Counted from the first letter of the stretch, positions 43,527 to 53,051 are shown. The stretch is 64,000 bases of DNA from CAYMPH01 sp964392365 (GCA_964392365.1 CAYMPH010000005.1:1-64000); one strand, 5' to 3'. Made by a program: numbers and translations. The notes: generated from the sequence alone by a model not told the origin.

Positions 43527-43826
43527 TCACATAATAACTTTTCCGTATTTTAATATACTTTCCAGAAATCCGCTATCATTGTTTTTCTTCACAATCAATT
43601 TTGGCTCAATGTTCGTATCAACTTCTCTCGTGAGAGAAAAAAGTTTTGCGCTTGCAGCCAGAAAATCTCCATTTAATTCATCAACAACAACAGCTATGTC
43701 AATATCACTATCCTTTTTTTCTGTACCTCTGGCATAAGATCCAAAAAGAACAATTTTGCTTTCAGGCATAGTCTGCTTGACCAGACTTGCATATTTTTCT
43801 ATTTTTTGACTTGTTTGTGTATCCAA
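43527..43826 (-). CDS. mntA: MNT-type minimal nucleotidyltransferase (antitoxin-like)
   Basis: 99 residues with the complete GSx10DxD motif in FGSYARGTEKKDSDIDIAVV, the catalytic core of minimal nucleotidyltransferases. It overlaps the upstream HEPN gene by 28 nt. In characterised HEPN/MNT modules the MNT protein neutralises the HEPN RNase by adding AMP. The gene runs on the minus strand, convergent with the phosphatase gene. Confidence 0.88.
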   Translation of the reverse strand: MDTQTSQKIEKYASLVKQTMPESKIVLFGSYARGTEKKDSDIDIAVVVDELNGDFLAASAKLFSLTREVDTNIEPKLIVKKNNDSGFLESILKYGKVIM

Positions 43827-44197
43827 AACATAAGCTCCTCGGTTTTAAAATAAATGCTCTCAGTTCTTTTTTTATCTAGAGTTCTCATTAAATCTTTTTT
43901 TTCATCCGGATATCGTGCTTCAATGTTCAAGGGCATCAGCAGATCTATATGATTTTTCATATCGGACGACATATCATTCTTAAATTTACATTCATTAGCT
44001 AATTTAAGAAGATTATGAGTAAAAGGGGGTTCAATTTTACAATTATACCAATAATATGCTTTTAAAGATTTTTCAATAGTCTGATGACAGTAAAAACCGC
44101 ATTGCAGATATTTCTTTTTCTTCAGCATGATTTCTGCTGAATCAAGATCATCTAAAGCTAAATCAATCCAGTATTTAATTCTTTTATCAATTCCCAT
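43799..44197 (-). CDS. hepT: HEPN-domain protein (toxin-like)
   Basis: 132 residues, all-helical, with the HEPN outline: ALDDLDSAEIMLKKKKYLQCGFYCHQTIEKSLKAYY, then HNLLKLANEC and EARYPDE. Partner MNT gene overlaps at the 3' end. The RNase motif of toxic HEPN proteins (RxxxxH) is not visible, so it may be of the non-toxic or AMP-target subclass. Function as a toxin is therefore doubtful although the pair is clear. Confidence 0.85.
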   Translation of the reverse strand: MGIDKRIKYWIDLALDDLDSAEIMLKKKKYLQCGFYCHQTIEKSLKAYYWYNCKIEPPFTHNLLKLANECKFKNDMSSDMKNHIDLLMPLNIEARYPDEKKDLMRTLDKKRTESIYFKTEELMFWIHKQVKK

Positions 44198-44292
44198 AAC
44201 AAAATCAAATTATCCGGATGATGTAATGTCAATTATTATTTTACAATAAAAGTTCTGTATTAACCAGAATTGACCTATTTCAAAATAAAAGA

Positions 44293-44565
44293 GATAGAAC
44301 ACGGATGACACGGATAACGCGGATTTTTTATGATTATTAATTCTTCATCCCTAAAATTTCAATATTTGCAATAATCTTATTCTTTTTATTGTTTTTATCT
44401 TTTTGAAAATAATCTTTTAATACTTTAAAATCCGCGAAAATCATAATCATCTGCGTCATCCGCGTTCTATTATTCTTTTTTCTTTACCTTTTCTCTCTAT
44501 AAAAAAATCCCTATTCCTTTTAAAAATCCTTATCCGTGAAAATCCGTGTAATCCGTGTTCTATAA
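44293..44565. repeat. Inverted ACACGGATGACACGGAT array (site D)
   Basis: Left end at 44294-44330 (GAACACGGATGACACGGAT); inverted ends at about 44430-44470 (CCGCG variant) and 44530-44565 (AATCCGTGTAATCCGTGTTC). It fills the gap between the HEPN gene and the DUF486 stop codon. Confidence 0.85.
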
Positions 44566-44571
44566 TTTTTT

Positions 44572-44913
44572 CTACCCTTTAAAAATAAAATACACTGCAC
44601 CGAGTAAACATAATCCCGCCCAGAGATAATTCAATTTGAAAGGTTCCTGCATATAAAACAAAGCAAACGGCACAAATACAGAAAGAGTTATAACCTCCTG
44701 CATTATTTTCAGCTGGCCAAGTGAAAGTTCAGCATACCCGATCCTGTTTGCAGGGACTTGCAGAAGATATTCAAACAGGGCGATGCCCCAGCTTACGAAT
44801 GCTGCGATATACCATTTTTTCCCGCTGAGATTTTTCAGATGCGAATACCACGCGAATGTCATGAACACATTCGATAAAGTAAGAAGTATTGCTGTTTTTA
44901 ATATTACAGGCAT
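44572..44913 (-). CDS. DUF486 (DMT-type) membrane protein
   Basis: 113 residues with four transmembrane helices. It begins MPVILKTAILLTLSNVFMTF and has AWYSHLK and QEVITLSVF..FALFYMQEP, the signature of DUF486 (related to drug/metabolite transporters). No substrate is known. Its 5' end and upstream region are part of a 125-nt segment that is repeated on the far side of the RAYT gene. Confidence 0.88.
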   Translation of the reverse strand: MPVILKTAILLTLSNVFMTFAWYSHLKNLSGKKWYIAAFVSWGIALFEYLLQVPANRIGYAELSLGQLKIMQEVITLSVFVPFALFYMQEPFKLNYLWAGLCLLGAVYFIFKG

Positions 44914-45008
44914 GGAAGTTTACCTCAGAGAAAAATTTACTATGGTAATAAAAAAATATGCAGAGGTTATGGCAAGGAAATTATTTGCAGTTGAGAATGA
45001 ACAGTATT
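44883..45008. repeat. Direct repeat, left copy, flanking the RAYT gene
   Basis: About 125 nt that include the first codons of the DUF486 gene. It aligns at roughly 80-85% identity (by eye) with 45861-45990. Shared stretches include TGCTGTTTTTAATATTACA and GGTTATGGCAAGGAAATTAT-type sequence. Confidence 0.8.
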
Positions 45009-45021
45009 GATTTTAAATTAG

Positions 45022-45088
45022 GGGGTCAGAGCAAATTGAGTAGGTATAGGGGTCAGAGCATTTTTTTTATAAAATTTGCTCTGACCCC
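45022..45088. repeat. RAYT-proximal REP cluster with hairpin
   Basis: Three copies of GGGGTCAGAGC: direct at 45022-45032 and 45049-45059, inverted at 45078-45088. The last two form an 11-bp perfect hairpin around an AT loop, 62 nt before the RAYT start codon. Confidence 0.9.
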
Positions 45089-45149
45089 TCAATTATTTCT
45101 TAATTTTTCTCCTCTCGTTCGTATTAATATATAAACAACAGGAGATACC

Positions 45150-45740
45150 ATGCCAAGAAAACTAAGGAATACAGCTCAAGGATGCACCCATCATTGTTAC
45201 ACCAGATGCCATGGAAAGAAAAACAAGCTGATGGGGAAATACGGGAAGAAATATTTTGTCGAATCAGTAAAAATGTGCCAGGAAAAATATGATTTCAAGT
45301 TAATAGCAGCTGAATTAGTCGCAAATCATATTCATCTTATAGTTCAAACTGTAAGTGGAAAGCAGACTGTTTCCCTTATAATGCAGTTTATCAAAGCAAG
45401 GATTGCTGAGAAATACAATACTGCCATGAATGAAACCGGAGCTTTCTGGAATGAAAGGTTCGGATCAACAATTATTGAAGAATCAGACGACCCTGAAGAA
45501 TATTTACTGTGGCTATTATGGTATATCGCTTACAATCCGGTAAGAAAAGGACTTTCACGCGATCCGAGAAAAAATGAAATAGGTTTTATAAATCAGTATT
45601 TAGGAAATAACACACTACCTCAGATTAAAATTACACTTCATGAATATTTCTGGAAACTTGGGAATAATTTTGAGGAATGCGTGAGCAAATTTCTGAATTA
45701 TGAAGAATCTTACAGGAAAAGATTGAATTTTATGGTATGA
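45150..45740 (+). CDS. REP-associated tyrosine transposase (RAYT, Y1_Tnp family)
   Basis: 196 residues. The HUH metal motif appears as ANHIHLIVQ. GAFWNERFGSTII and WYIAYNPVRKGL are typical RAYT signatures, the latter carrying the candidate catalytic Tyr. AGGAG precedes the ATG. It is bracketed by GGGGTCAGAGC repeats (three before, one touching the stop codon at 45741-45751). RAYTs nick single-stranded DNA at REP hairpins and are thought to spread them. It is intact, so repeat mobility may be current. Confidence 0.9.
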   Translation: MPRKLRNTAQGCTHHCYTRCHGKKNKLMGKYGKKYFVESVKMCQEKYDFKLIAAELVANHIHLIVQTVSGKQTVSLIMQFIKARIAEKYNTAMNETGAFWNERFGSTIIEESDDPEEYLLWLLWYIAYNPVRKGLSRDPRKNEIGFINQYLGNNTLPQIKITLHEYFWKLGNNFEECVSKFLNYEESYRKRLNFMV

Positions 45741-45751
45741 GGGGTCAGAGC
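45741..45751 (+). repeat. GGGGTCAGAGC copy after the RAYT stop
   Basis: Begins at the first base after the TGA stop codon, making the right boundary of the RAYT unit. Confidence 0.85.
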
Positions 45752-45860
45752 AAACATAATTTAATCAGCAAATTTACTTAATTTACTGCCCAAGAATAAT
45801 TTTAAACCCGGATAAAAATCAACAGAAGGACAAATTTTTCCGGTGATGAAAAAAATTATA

Positions 45861-45990
45861 GAGAGTAATGCTGTTTTTAATATTACATGCATAGGAGATT
45901 ACCTCAGACAAAATTTACTGAGGTAAAAAAAATATGCAGAAGTTATGGCAAGGAAATTATTTGTAATAGAGAACGTAAAGTTCAGTATTA
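45861..45990. repeat. Direct repeat, right copy, flanking the RAYT gene
   Basis: Right-hand copy of the segment at 44883-45008. Its right end supplies the last about eleven codons and stop of the neighbouring lipoprotein gene. It also carries a decayed copy of the DUF486 gene start. Confidence 0.8.
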
Positions 45991-47735
45991 GTTCCTCCAA
46001 AATTTGTCCCGCTAAAATATATTTTCCCATTATATTCAGTCAGTTCTTTTGGTTTATTTACGGGGTTGGTATTTAATAAATTAATCGTCAATTGATCCGG
46101 ATAAGTAGTAGTTCCATCAGTTCTCCAAACCTGAAATCCATCGCCGCCCCCTCTATCTGCTATAAAGTAAACCATACCGTTTAAAGAAGCAAAATACTGT
46201 GGAAATGAATCCCCAACTGAATTTATTATAACCTGTTTTGTTCCAGAAAAAGTTCCATCTGAAATTCCAAGCTGATTTCCATTTGCTGGATTTGCTGTTA
46301 AACTCATGTAAATTTTATTATTAAAAATAAATGGTGAGCCAAGTAATGAATCACCTGCCAGATTCTGATCTCTGATCATATGTGAACCTGATAACGTTCC
46401 ATCACTGATCCAGGCCTCTACTCCGTGAATTCCATCAGTTGCAGAAAAAACAAGCTTGTCATTAAATACCGTCAAACCTTTTGGATCTGAGGAGTTCCCT
46501 GGTCCAGAATATAAATCGATTAACTTCGGATTAGAATTAGAGTCATATGGACCTGTACTTAATGCTGATGAATCCAATACCCATAATTCTATACCGCTTG
46601 CAGCCTGCAATGCCTGGAAATAAAGCTTATTATTAAAAACTTTCAGATACGATGGATTTGAACTTGATCCTGAATCCAGATCAATAGCTCTAGGATTAGT
46701 ACCAGTATCATATAAGCCTAAATTATCAACAATAAGATTTGAAGGATTTAATTCCCATAAAGTTATTCCATACGCTACATTAAAAGCAGAAAAGTATAGT
46801 TTTCCATTATAAATTGTTAAATTCCATGGAAACGAATTTCCAGCAGAATTAAGATTAATTTTCATTGGATTTACACCCAATGAATACCCAGATGCAATCT
46901 CATATACAAATAATTCAGTATCTCCTGATTCAGTTGCACTGAAATATAATTTACCATTAATAACAACTGGCTGTGAAGGATTAGACCCAGTTCCAACTGG
47001 ATCAATAGCTAAACATACTGGAACTGGAACAGGAAGAGAAGAATCAAAATACCATAATTCTTCCCCTAAGGCGCCTTGCGAGGCCCTGAAAAAAATCAAA
47101 TTTCCTGATTTTACTAACTTATTATTCCATGCACCAGACATTGTGATCCCGGGGAAAACCTTTTTTGTATGAGCAACAGTATTGTCTATTCCATCTGTTG
47201 TCCACAATTCAGATCCGGAACCAGAACCATCATCAGCACCAAAATAAAGCAAACCATCTAATAGTGTAAAACCAGTCGGATTTGATGGATTTGGTCCTAC
47301 TCGAATATCTTTAAACAGCTCCACTACAAGATCCTGTATCTTCAAACTTGCTGGCGTTGTCATCTCATCAGTACCTTTTACAGAATATATAAGAAAATGT
47401 GTAGCACCAGTAATGTTATAATTTAAAATATCAGCAGGAATAGTTGTCTGAATGCCCCCATTTGGCGTGAAAGATCTAATCATACCTGAAGGATGTTTTG
47501 TTGATGCATTAACACCCAAGTACAATCTATATTCTGTTATATTGCTTTCGTTTAAAGCTGGAGAGAAGCTTAAAATCCCGGTTATACCATTCGCAGTATA
47601 ATCCGTATCATCAAATCTTATTGACCTTGCAAGATGAGGTGATGGATCTCCAAAAGTTGACAGAAGATCGTAAAAATTATATCCATTACAGGATGTTAAT
47701 GTGGAGAGAAGTATTATTATAATTAGTTTTTTCAT
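45957..47735 (-). CDS. ELWxxDG-repeat lipoprotein
   Basis: 592 residues. Lipobox LTSC at about residue 16. About nine repeated blades carry the ELWxTDGT-type motif (SELWTTDG, EELWYFDS, TLWELNP, IELWVLDS, VEAWISDGT, FQVWRTDGT), each followed by NGKLYF-like strands. This is a beta-propeller-like repeat found in secreted and surface proteins. Function is unknown; binding or display is likely. The C-terminus lies inside the right direct repeat near the RAYT gene. Confidence 0.85.
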   Translation of the reverse strand: MKKLIIIILLSTLTSCNGYNFYDLLSTFGDPSPHLARSIRFDDTDYTANGITGILSFSPALNESNITEYRLYLGVNASTKHPSGMIRSFTPNGGIQTTIPADILNYNITGATHFLIYSVKGTDEMTTPASLKIQDLVVELFKDIRVGPNPSNPTGFTLLDGLLYFGADDGSGSGSELWTTDGIDNTVAHTKKVFPGITMSGAWNNKLVKSGNLIFFRASQGALGEELWYFDSSLPVPVPVCLAIDPVGTGSNPSQPVVINGKLYFSATESGDTELFVYEIASGYSLGVNPMKINLNSAGNSFPWNLTIYNGKLYFSAFNVAYGITLWELNPSNLIVDNLGLYDTGTNPRAIDLDSGSSSNPSYLKVFNNKLYFQALQAASGIELWVLDSSALSTGPYDSNSNPKLIDLYSGPGNSSDPKGLTVFNDKLVFSATDGIHGVEAWISDGTLSGSHMIRDQNLAGDSLLGSPFIFNNKIYMSLTANPANGNQLGISDGTFSGTKQVIINSVGDSFPQYFASLNGMVYFIADRGGGDGFQVWRTDGTTTYPDQLTINLLNTNPVNKPKELTEYNGKIYFSGTNFGGTNTELYVLYYK

Positions 47736-47789
47736 ATTGTTTTCATTTTTTATTTATGCAATAATTTCCATATTCTATTATCCGATTTT

Positions 47790-48941
47790 TTACTGCTGAA
47801 CTTTTATTATAACTGGATTAGCTGCATTAACTCCAGGATAACTCTGATTTCCAATATAAGTAAGTTCTCCTGTAGTGTGATTTATTGAATACCCATCAAC
47901 AAAGCCAGTAACTTTTAGTGGTACATACAAATAATTTCCGGTTGGATCTATTGTCATATAGGAATCGACTGTAATGCCAGGACGATCTGGTATCGTATAT
48001 GGAGAACCTGCCAGAACGGATAAAGATCCGACAGACTGATTGATTCTGTATCCCGATATTTCAGCTGGAAAATATGATGACAAACAATATAAAAAATTTC
48101 CTGTAGGATCAATAACAAGTGATGTTGGTCCATCTTGTGTAATCGGTACCGTAGCTCCAGTGGGGGTAAGTGCACCTGATCCATTGATTGAATAGACTAT
48201 AATTCTCGGTACGGTGGTATATGCTACATAAAGATATTGTAAAGTAGGATGAATAACTATAGACGTAAGGGTATGAGTAGTTGAAGTACTAGCTGGAACG
48301 GCAATTGCCCCGGTTAATTGGTCGATAGAAATTTGATTAAGATTTCCTGGAGGATTCTGGTTGCTAACATAAATAAAATCCCCTGTTGGTTTTATTGCAA
48401 AACCAGTAATACCATCAATTGTTGGAGAGCCTATACTGTTCGGAGTAGGACCTGGAAAAAGTGTCCCATCTGGCATTATTTTAACATTATAGATTTGGCC
48501 ACCTCCTGCAGAAGCTCCAATTAAAAAATTTCCGTTTGGATGAACTGTAATTGTATAATCTGGAGAAAATGTACCATCAATCCAAATGGTCTGCACATCA
48601 AGTGAACCATCAGGACTATTTACTACATATGAGAATACACCGCTTAATAACGCTGCTGTAGAATAAAGAATCTTTTGAGAAGGAGATACAGCAAGATACC
48701 CGTTTTGGAAGCCCAATCCTGAAGGAATTACAGTAGATAATGAGCCTGTGGACATATCGATTTCGTACCTGTAAATATCACCAGGTGCACCACCGACATT
48801 ATTCCCAAAATACAAAAAATATTTATAGGTCTTTGCAGCAGGCTGAGGATCAAGCGTGGACCACAGATTGAGCCTCCCGCATGACAAAGTCATTGCAAGA
48901 GCAAGAAATATATTTATAATAACAATTTTTTTAGCAAACAT
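47790..48941 (-). CDS. Lactonase-like seven-bladed beta-propeller lipoprotein
   Basis: 383 residues. Lipobox TLSC at about residue 21. Repeated blade sequence (HPTLQYLYVAYTTVPRIIVY, IDPTGNFLYCLSS, IDPTGNYLYVPLKVTGFVDG) fits the PF10282/YncE-type propeller. Family members include 6-phosphogluconolactonase, but this exported lipoprotein is more likely a binding or surface protein. It stands 54 nt before the ELW-repeat lipoprotein gene; both start with an S-C lipobox and an N-terminal LxSTL/F-type stretch, suggesting one operon. Confidence 0.82.
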   Translation of the reverse strand: MFAKKIVIINIFLALAMTLSCGRLNLWSTLDPQPAAKTYKYFLYFGNNVGGAPGDIYRYEIDMSTGSLSTVIPSGLGFQNGYLAVSPSQKILYSTAALLSGVFSYVVNSPDGSLDVQTIWIDGTFSPDYTITVHPNGNFLIGASAGGGQIYNVKIMPDGTLFPGPTPNSIGSPTIDGITGFAIKPTGDFIYVSNQNPPGNLNQISIDQLTGAIAVPASTSTTHTLTSIVIHPTLQYLYVAYTTVPRIIVYSINGSGALTPTGATVPITQDGPTSLVIDPTGNFLYCLSSYFPAEISGYRINQSVGSLSVLAGSPYTIPDRPGITVDSYMTIDPTGNYLYVPLKVTGFVDGYSINHTTGELTYIGNQSYPGVNAANPVIIKVQQ

Positions 48942-49186
48942 AGTTCTATATTAGTCCTTAATATAATTAAAAATCAGGTTAAATTCTCTAATCTGATCTC
49001 TATCTTGTAAGAATAATTTTAAAAAACAATAATACATAAAGCCCGAAAAAGTGCAATGTTTTCATATAATAAATATACTTACTTTTTTGTTATACGACCA
49101 AAAATAAATTTCTATTTTTCATAAATTTTTATAATTAAAAAAAGCTCCAGTTCATTGAAAATTGATATAAATCTAAAGAAAAGAAA

Positions 49187-49470
49187 TAGAACACGGATGA
49201 CACGGATTTTTTATGATTAATTAAGATTAATTTTTCCATCATCAATTAAATCCTCACATCCCCTAAATCTTTTATTTCTTTTTCTTTTTTCTTTATCTTT
49301 TTAAAAAAAATCCTTAATCCTTTCAAATCCTTATCCGTGAAAATCCGTGTCATCCGTGTCATCCGTGTTCAATATTTCTTTATCCTTTTCTCTATCTTTA
49401 AAATAAAACCCCAATCCTTATCTATATCCGCGAAAATCATAATCATCCGCGTCATCCGCGTTCTATTGTT
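49187..49470. repeat. Inverted ACACGGATGACACGGAT array (site E)
   Basis: Left end at 49187-49220; inverted ends at 49330-49372 (with TCATCCGTG doubled) and 49430-49470 (CCGCG variant). The array ends 12 nt before the stop codon of the barrel gene. The rest of 48942-49186 is AT-rich with no gene seen. Confidence 0.85.
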
Positions 49471-49481
49471 CTTTTTCCGAA

Positions 49482-50894
49482 CTACAACTTAACCCCGAAC
49501 ATCAAAAAATATCTCATCCCGTAATACTGCTGCCCAAGATAAATAATATTCACAAATTCAGCTCCAACTTCAAAAAACAGCGGCTTAACAAATTCATATT
49601 CAAGCGAAACCCCTGCCTTCCAGTAAGGATCATACGATACCTGATCTACAATTTCTCCGCCGAAAACAGCAGGCTGATGCAGAATACTGAATGCTATACC
49701 GCCTCCTGCGCGCACAATAAAATTAAGAGGAAAATTAAATGCGCTTCTGAAAAATATATTTCCGCCAACTATAATCTGATTAAAATTATATTCCGGAGTT
49801 TTCGACATAAAATACGAATACGACGAATCAATTTCAAAACCCACAAATTTAAAAAATCCGTGTTTGCCGTACATGGCGAAATTAACTGCAGCTCCGAGAA
49901 ACGATCCGGGGTAAACATTTTCCCATAAAGGGAACGACTGCACAAAAGGTAAACCAATTGAAAGCTTAACAATAGTACCTGATTCGCATTTCATAACCTC
50001 AGGCGAGAATCTGTCCCGACCTACATCGAATTCATAACCAGCTTTAACAAAATACTGGAATGATCTTATGTTTCCGGTTCCGAAATCTGCTCCATAAATA
50101 ATTTCCGTGTAATCAAGCCCGGTTTCAATAAAAAGATTTTTATAAAGTTTAAATTCAAGCGCAGCGCCTATTTTATAATACGGCGAGTAATTCCAGAAAG
50201 TATCCTGAAGCCCTGTAAAAACATTTTTATATTCAAGATTGGAAAGAGCTATACCGCCTCCGCCTCTAATAATGAGATTAACCGGTATAGTGAAATCAGT
50301 TCTGAGAAAAATATTCCCTCCGATTAAAATATTATTCATTTTAGTTGTTACAAAATTTTTCCCGGACATATACTGGTACGATACGTCAAATTCCAAACCG
50401 AAATGCCTCCAGAAACCGTTCGCGTAGAAAAAGCCTAAATTAATCTGCGCCCCGGATAATGAAAAATCGAGAAGGGTGTCCCACGGCTGCAGCGGCTGCG
50501 TAAGTATCCACCCTGCAGAAAGCCTGAAAGCAGGATATGGCGAGCAGGGATCTATTTTTTTATTATGTTCGCTTGAATACTCTACAGTAATTTCATCCCA
50601 GTCCGACCACGAACTCACCTTGTCGAATTTATTTATAGAGCCGATTCTCATTTTGTATTTTCCCGGAAGAACAGAAAATTCAATCATAGGATCTGTAGTT
50701 TTTTTATCAACAACTGTGATATCAAGACTGTTTTTTATCTCAACAGTATATCCTGTTGCTCCGGCTATGCTGTCCCATTCTATTTTCAGTTTTTTTTCTG
50801 CTGCTGATAAAAAATTTAAATCGGCTGATATTAATATCAGGATCAAAGCCGTTACTGAGTATACAAACAGTTTGTATATTTTATTAAAGTTCAA
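49482..50894 (-). CDS. Duplicated beta-barrel (outer-membrane) protein
   Basis: 470 residues. Signal peptide (about 1-31), then an Fn3-like domain (about 35-110, with WDSIAGATGYTVEIKN). Two similar barrel-type segments follow (about 130-295 and 315-470). They share the order GGNIFLRTDF/GGNIFFRSAF, RGGGGIALS/RAGGGIAFS, YYKIGAALEF/YWKAGVSLEY and a final aromatic strand. The internal duplication is clear. It is the last gene of the cyclase-FecR-barrel operon, 6 nt after the FecR gene. Confidence 0.8.
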   Translation of the reverse strand: MNFNKIYKLFVYSVTALILILISADLNFLSAAEKKLKIEWDSIAGATGYTVEIKNSLDITVVDKKTTDPMIEFSVLPGKYKMRIGSINKFDKVSSWSDWDEITVEYSSEHNKKIDPCSPYPAFRLSAGWILTQPLQPWDTLLDFSLSGAQINLGFFYANGFWRHFGLEFDVSYQYMSGKNFVTTKMNNILIGGNIFLRTDFTIPVNLIIRGGGGIALSNLEYKNVFTGLQDTFWNYSPYYKIGAALEFKLYKNLFIETGLDYTEIIYGADFGTGNIRSFQYFVKAGYEFDVGRDRFSPEVMKCESGTIVKLSIGLPFVQSFPLWENVYPGSFLGAAVNFAMYGKHGFFKFVGFEIDSSYSYFMSKTPEYNFNQIIVGGNIFFRSAFNFPLNFIVRAGGGIAFSILHQPAVFGGEIVDQVSYDPYWKAGVSLEYEFVKPLFFEVGAEFVNIIYLGQQYYGMRYFLMFGVKL

Positions 50895-50900
50895 AATCTG

Positions 50901-53051
50901 CTATTCCCCGATTATCAGAACTTTTTTATTTTTAATCTTCGGCTTTTCAAGCTGACGGATTTTAATATTAAAATTGAACCTTGCTTCAGGGCTCTTGCGA
51001 AGAATTTTCTTCCCTGCCGGATCAGTTTCAAATGCCTGCAGAGTCCAGAAAAAATTTCCTGCATCGAGTTTATTAAGCTCTCTCATTCCAAGCCCTGTGT
51101 AAAGGGTTTCCTTCTGAACAACATTCACCGCTCTTCCGCCTTTAATCATATAAAGCCCTATCCTGTAAAGGTTCGCGTCTTTTACACCGTTCCATCTGAA
51201 CATCAATGCATCTACATCCATTATATCAACAACAGCTCCGTTGATCGGCGCTTCTGCAACCGGAAGTGTCAGCCCTGAATATGCACTAAATGAAAAAACA
51301 GGGCTTTTTGCCGTTTCCTCGCCAGTTTCATTTTCAAGACGCACTCTCCAGAAATATTTTCCGGGGTTTACTTCAATCGATCTGGCAAAATCCCTGCCGG
51401 GAATATTTTTATAAATTGAAGAAAAATTTTCATTGGCCGAAAGCTCAAGAATAAAGTTACCTTCCACATCGCCTTTTCTCCAGGAGAAATCGACCGGAAT
51501 CGATTCTCCTGAATTATTTGATATTATATTTGCTCCATTAGCCGGAAGAGCCAGATCAATTTTCTGAAAATCTATAACATCAAAAGATCTGACAGCTGAA
51601 TATTCAGTGAGCTCTCCGTTTTTCAGCACGCCTGCACTTCTCCAGTAATATTTCCCTGTTTTAAAATCCCTGTTATACTTAACATAATTATTTTCAGTTT
51701 CCTGTGTTTCAGACGCATTTTTAAAATTCATGTCAGATGAAACATACAGCCTGTATTTTGCAATTTCCCGGTTAACCTTCCATGAAAAAGTCAGAGGATT
51801 TTTCTTTATTGTCTGGGTATTGAAAACTTTTTTATCCGGCGGATACATAAGATCAGGTCCGCTGACCTTTGCAGACAGCACAACATTGAATTTTGATATT
51901 TTACCGGGCAGAAGATTCCCGGCTCCCTCGATAGAGCTTTCCTTTTCAACCTGCCAGTAATAAGCACCGGGCTGCATTTCGTCAATAACAGCTGACGCGC
52001 TTTGTGTCTGAACTGTTCTCAATAAATTCTTTTTCTCCGGATCTTTATAAATCTTCAGATTATAAGACGAAGCAATATCGCTCGTGCTCCAGATAAAATT
52101 TACAGACGGCAGCTTTTCCCTGTAATTTATTGATTCATCCTTTGCAGGAGAAATCTGATTTATCTCTTCATCTGTTATAATGGAAAATCTTCTGACTTCG
52201 CTGTATTCAATTTTTTTTGTGTATAAGTCAACAGCCTTAATCCGCCAGTAGTAAATTCCTTTTTTCATAGAAAGAAAATCCGCATTATCCTTCGGCTTTT
52301 TCTTTAAGGTAATTTCTGAAAAAGAATTAGAAGGCGATGTCTCAAGAAATAATTCATAATTCTTCGGAACAGGCACCCACGAATATTCTACCCTGGTTTC
52401 AGGAGAAGGTGTAACAAAATTTTTATTGTTCGCAGGCGTCAACAGCCTGATTTTAATGTCAAATACACGCATATCATCAAGCGATGCTATCACCTTCTGA
52501 TTTTCATTGATAGTCTCTTCTTTATCACCGGCAATTCTTACTCGCGCAGTTCCTTTATTAACAGTAAGGCTCAGGTCCCGTCCGGTGTCGCGGCTCATGC
52601 TTACATCGCTTTTGCCGAGTGAAACTTTTGTGTCTCCGGATTTAATATTGATATTTTTAAGGCCAGCATCATTAACACTTCCGCGGTCTGCCTTGATAGA
52701 CCCCTGGGCGAAATCTATTTCAAGTCCTTCCTTTGCATACGAGAGAAGGATCATGCTGCTTTCGTCCATCCGGATCTCGGTACCGTCATTGAGTTTTATT
52801 ACAGCTTCTGAAAGGTCCGATGTGCGGAGAGAGTCGTTGTTGTAGACAGGCATATTCTGGGCCACGTCCTCCCACACAACCCGCGAGGAATATTTCCTCT
52901 GCGCATTTTTTCTTTTGAACGTGATTGTTCCTATCTGCTCGCCGCTGCCTGAAATTTTTCTTGTTATATCATAATAGAAAAGATATGAAAAAGCAATTAT
53001 GACAGAAACCCCGAATCCTACAAAAACAGTTTCATTTCTCGATAATCTCAT
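50901..53051 (-). CDS. FecR-domain protein with Fn3-like repeats
   Basis: 716 residues. A transmembrane helix (about 10-28) is followed by a FecR domain (about 55-195, with DSLRTSDLSEAVIKLNDGTEIRMDESS and LTVNKGTARVRI). About five Fn3-like sandwiches follow (about 205-700), marked by recurring YYWRIKAVD, YYWQVEKES, YYWRSAGVL and FFWTLQAF strands. In spirochaetes FecR-type proteins often stand beside cyclases. It overlaps the cyclase gene by 20 nt. It probably relays or anchors between membrane and periplasm; its role is unproven. Confidence 0.85.
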   Translation of the reverse strand: MRLSRNETVFVGFGVSVIIAFSYLFYYDITRKISGSGEQIGTITFKRKNAQRKYSSRVVWEDVAQNMPVYNNDSLRTSDLSEAVIKLNDGTEIRMDESSMILLSYAKEGLEIDFAQGSIKADRGSVNDAGLKNINIKSGDTKVSLGKSDVSMSRDTGRDLSLTVNKGTARVRIAGDKEETINENQKVIASLDDMRVFDIKIRLLTPANNKNFVTPSPETRVEYSWVPVPKNYELFLETSPSNSFSEITLKKKPKDNADFLSMKKGIYYWRIKAVDLYTKKIEYSEVRRFSIITDEEINQISPAKDESINYREKLPSVNFIWSTSDIASSYNLKIYKDPEKKNLLRTVQTQSASAVIDEMQPGAYYWQVEKESSIEGAGNLLPGKISKFNVVLSAKVSGPDLMYPPDKKVFNTQTIKKNPLTFSWKVNREIAKYRLYVSSDMNFKNASETQETENNYVKYNRDFKTGKYYWRSAGVLKNGELTEYSAVRSFDVIDFQKIDLALPANGANIISNNSGESIPVDFSWRKGDVEGNFILELSANENFSSIYKNIPGRDFARSIEVNPGKYFWRVRLENETGEETAKSPVFSFSAYSGLTLPVAEAPINGAVVDIMDVDALMFRWNGVKDANLYRIGLYMIKGGRAVNVVQKETLYTGLGMRELNKLDAGNFFWTLQAFETDPAGKKILRKSPEARFNFNIKIRQLEKPKIKNKKVLIIGE

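Noticed and set aside
44783..45010. Plus-strand 75-aa frame over the DUF486 start
   Set aside because: Antisense to a clear gene; no ribosome site or family.
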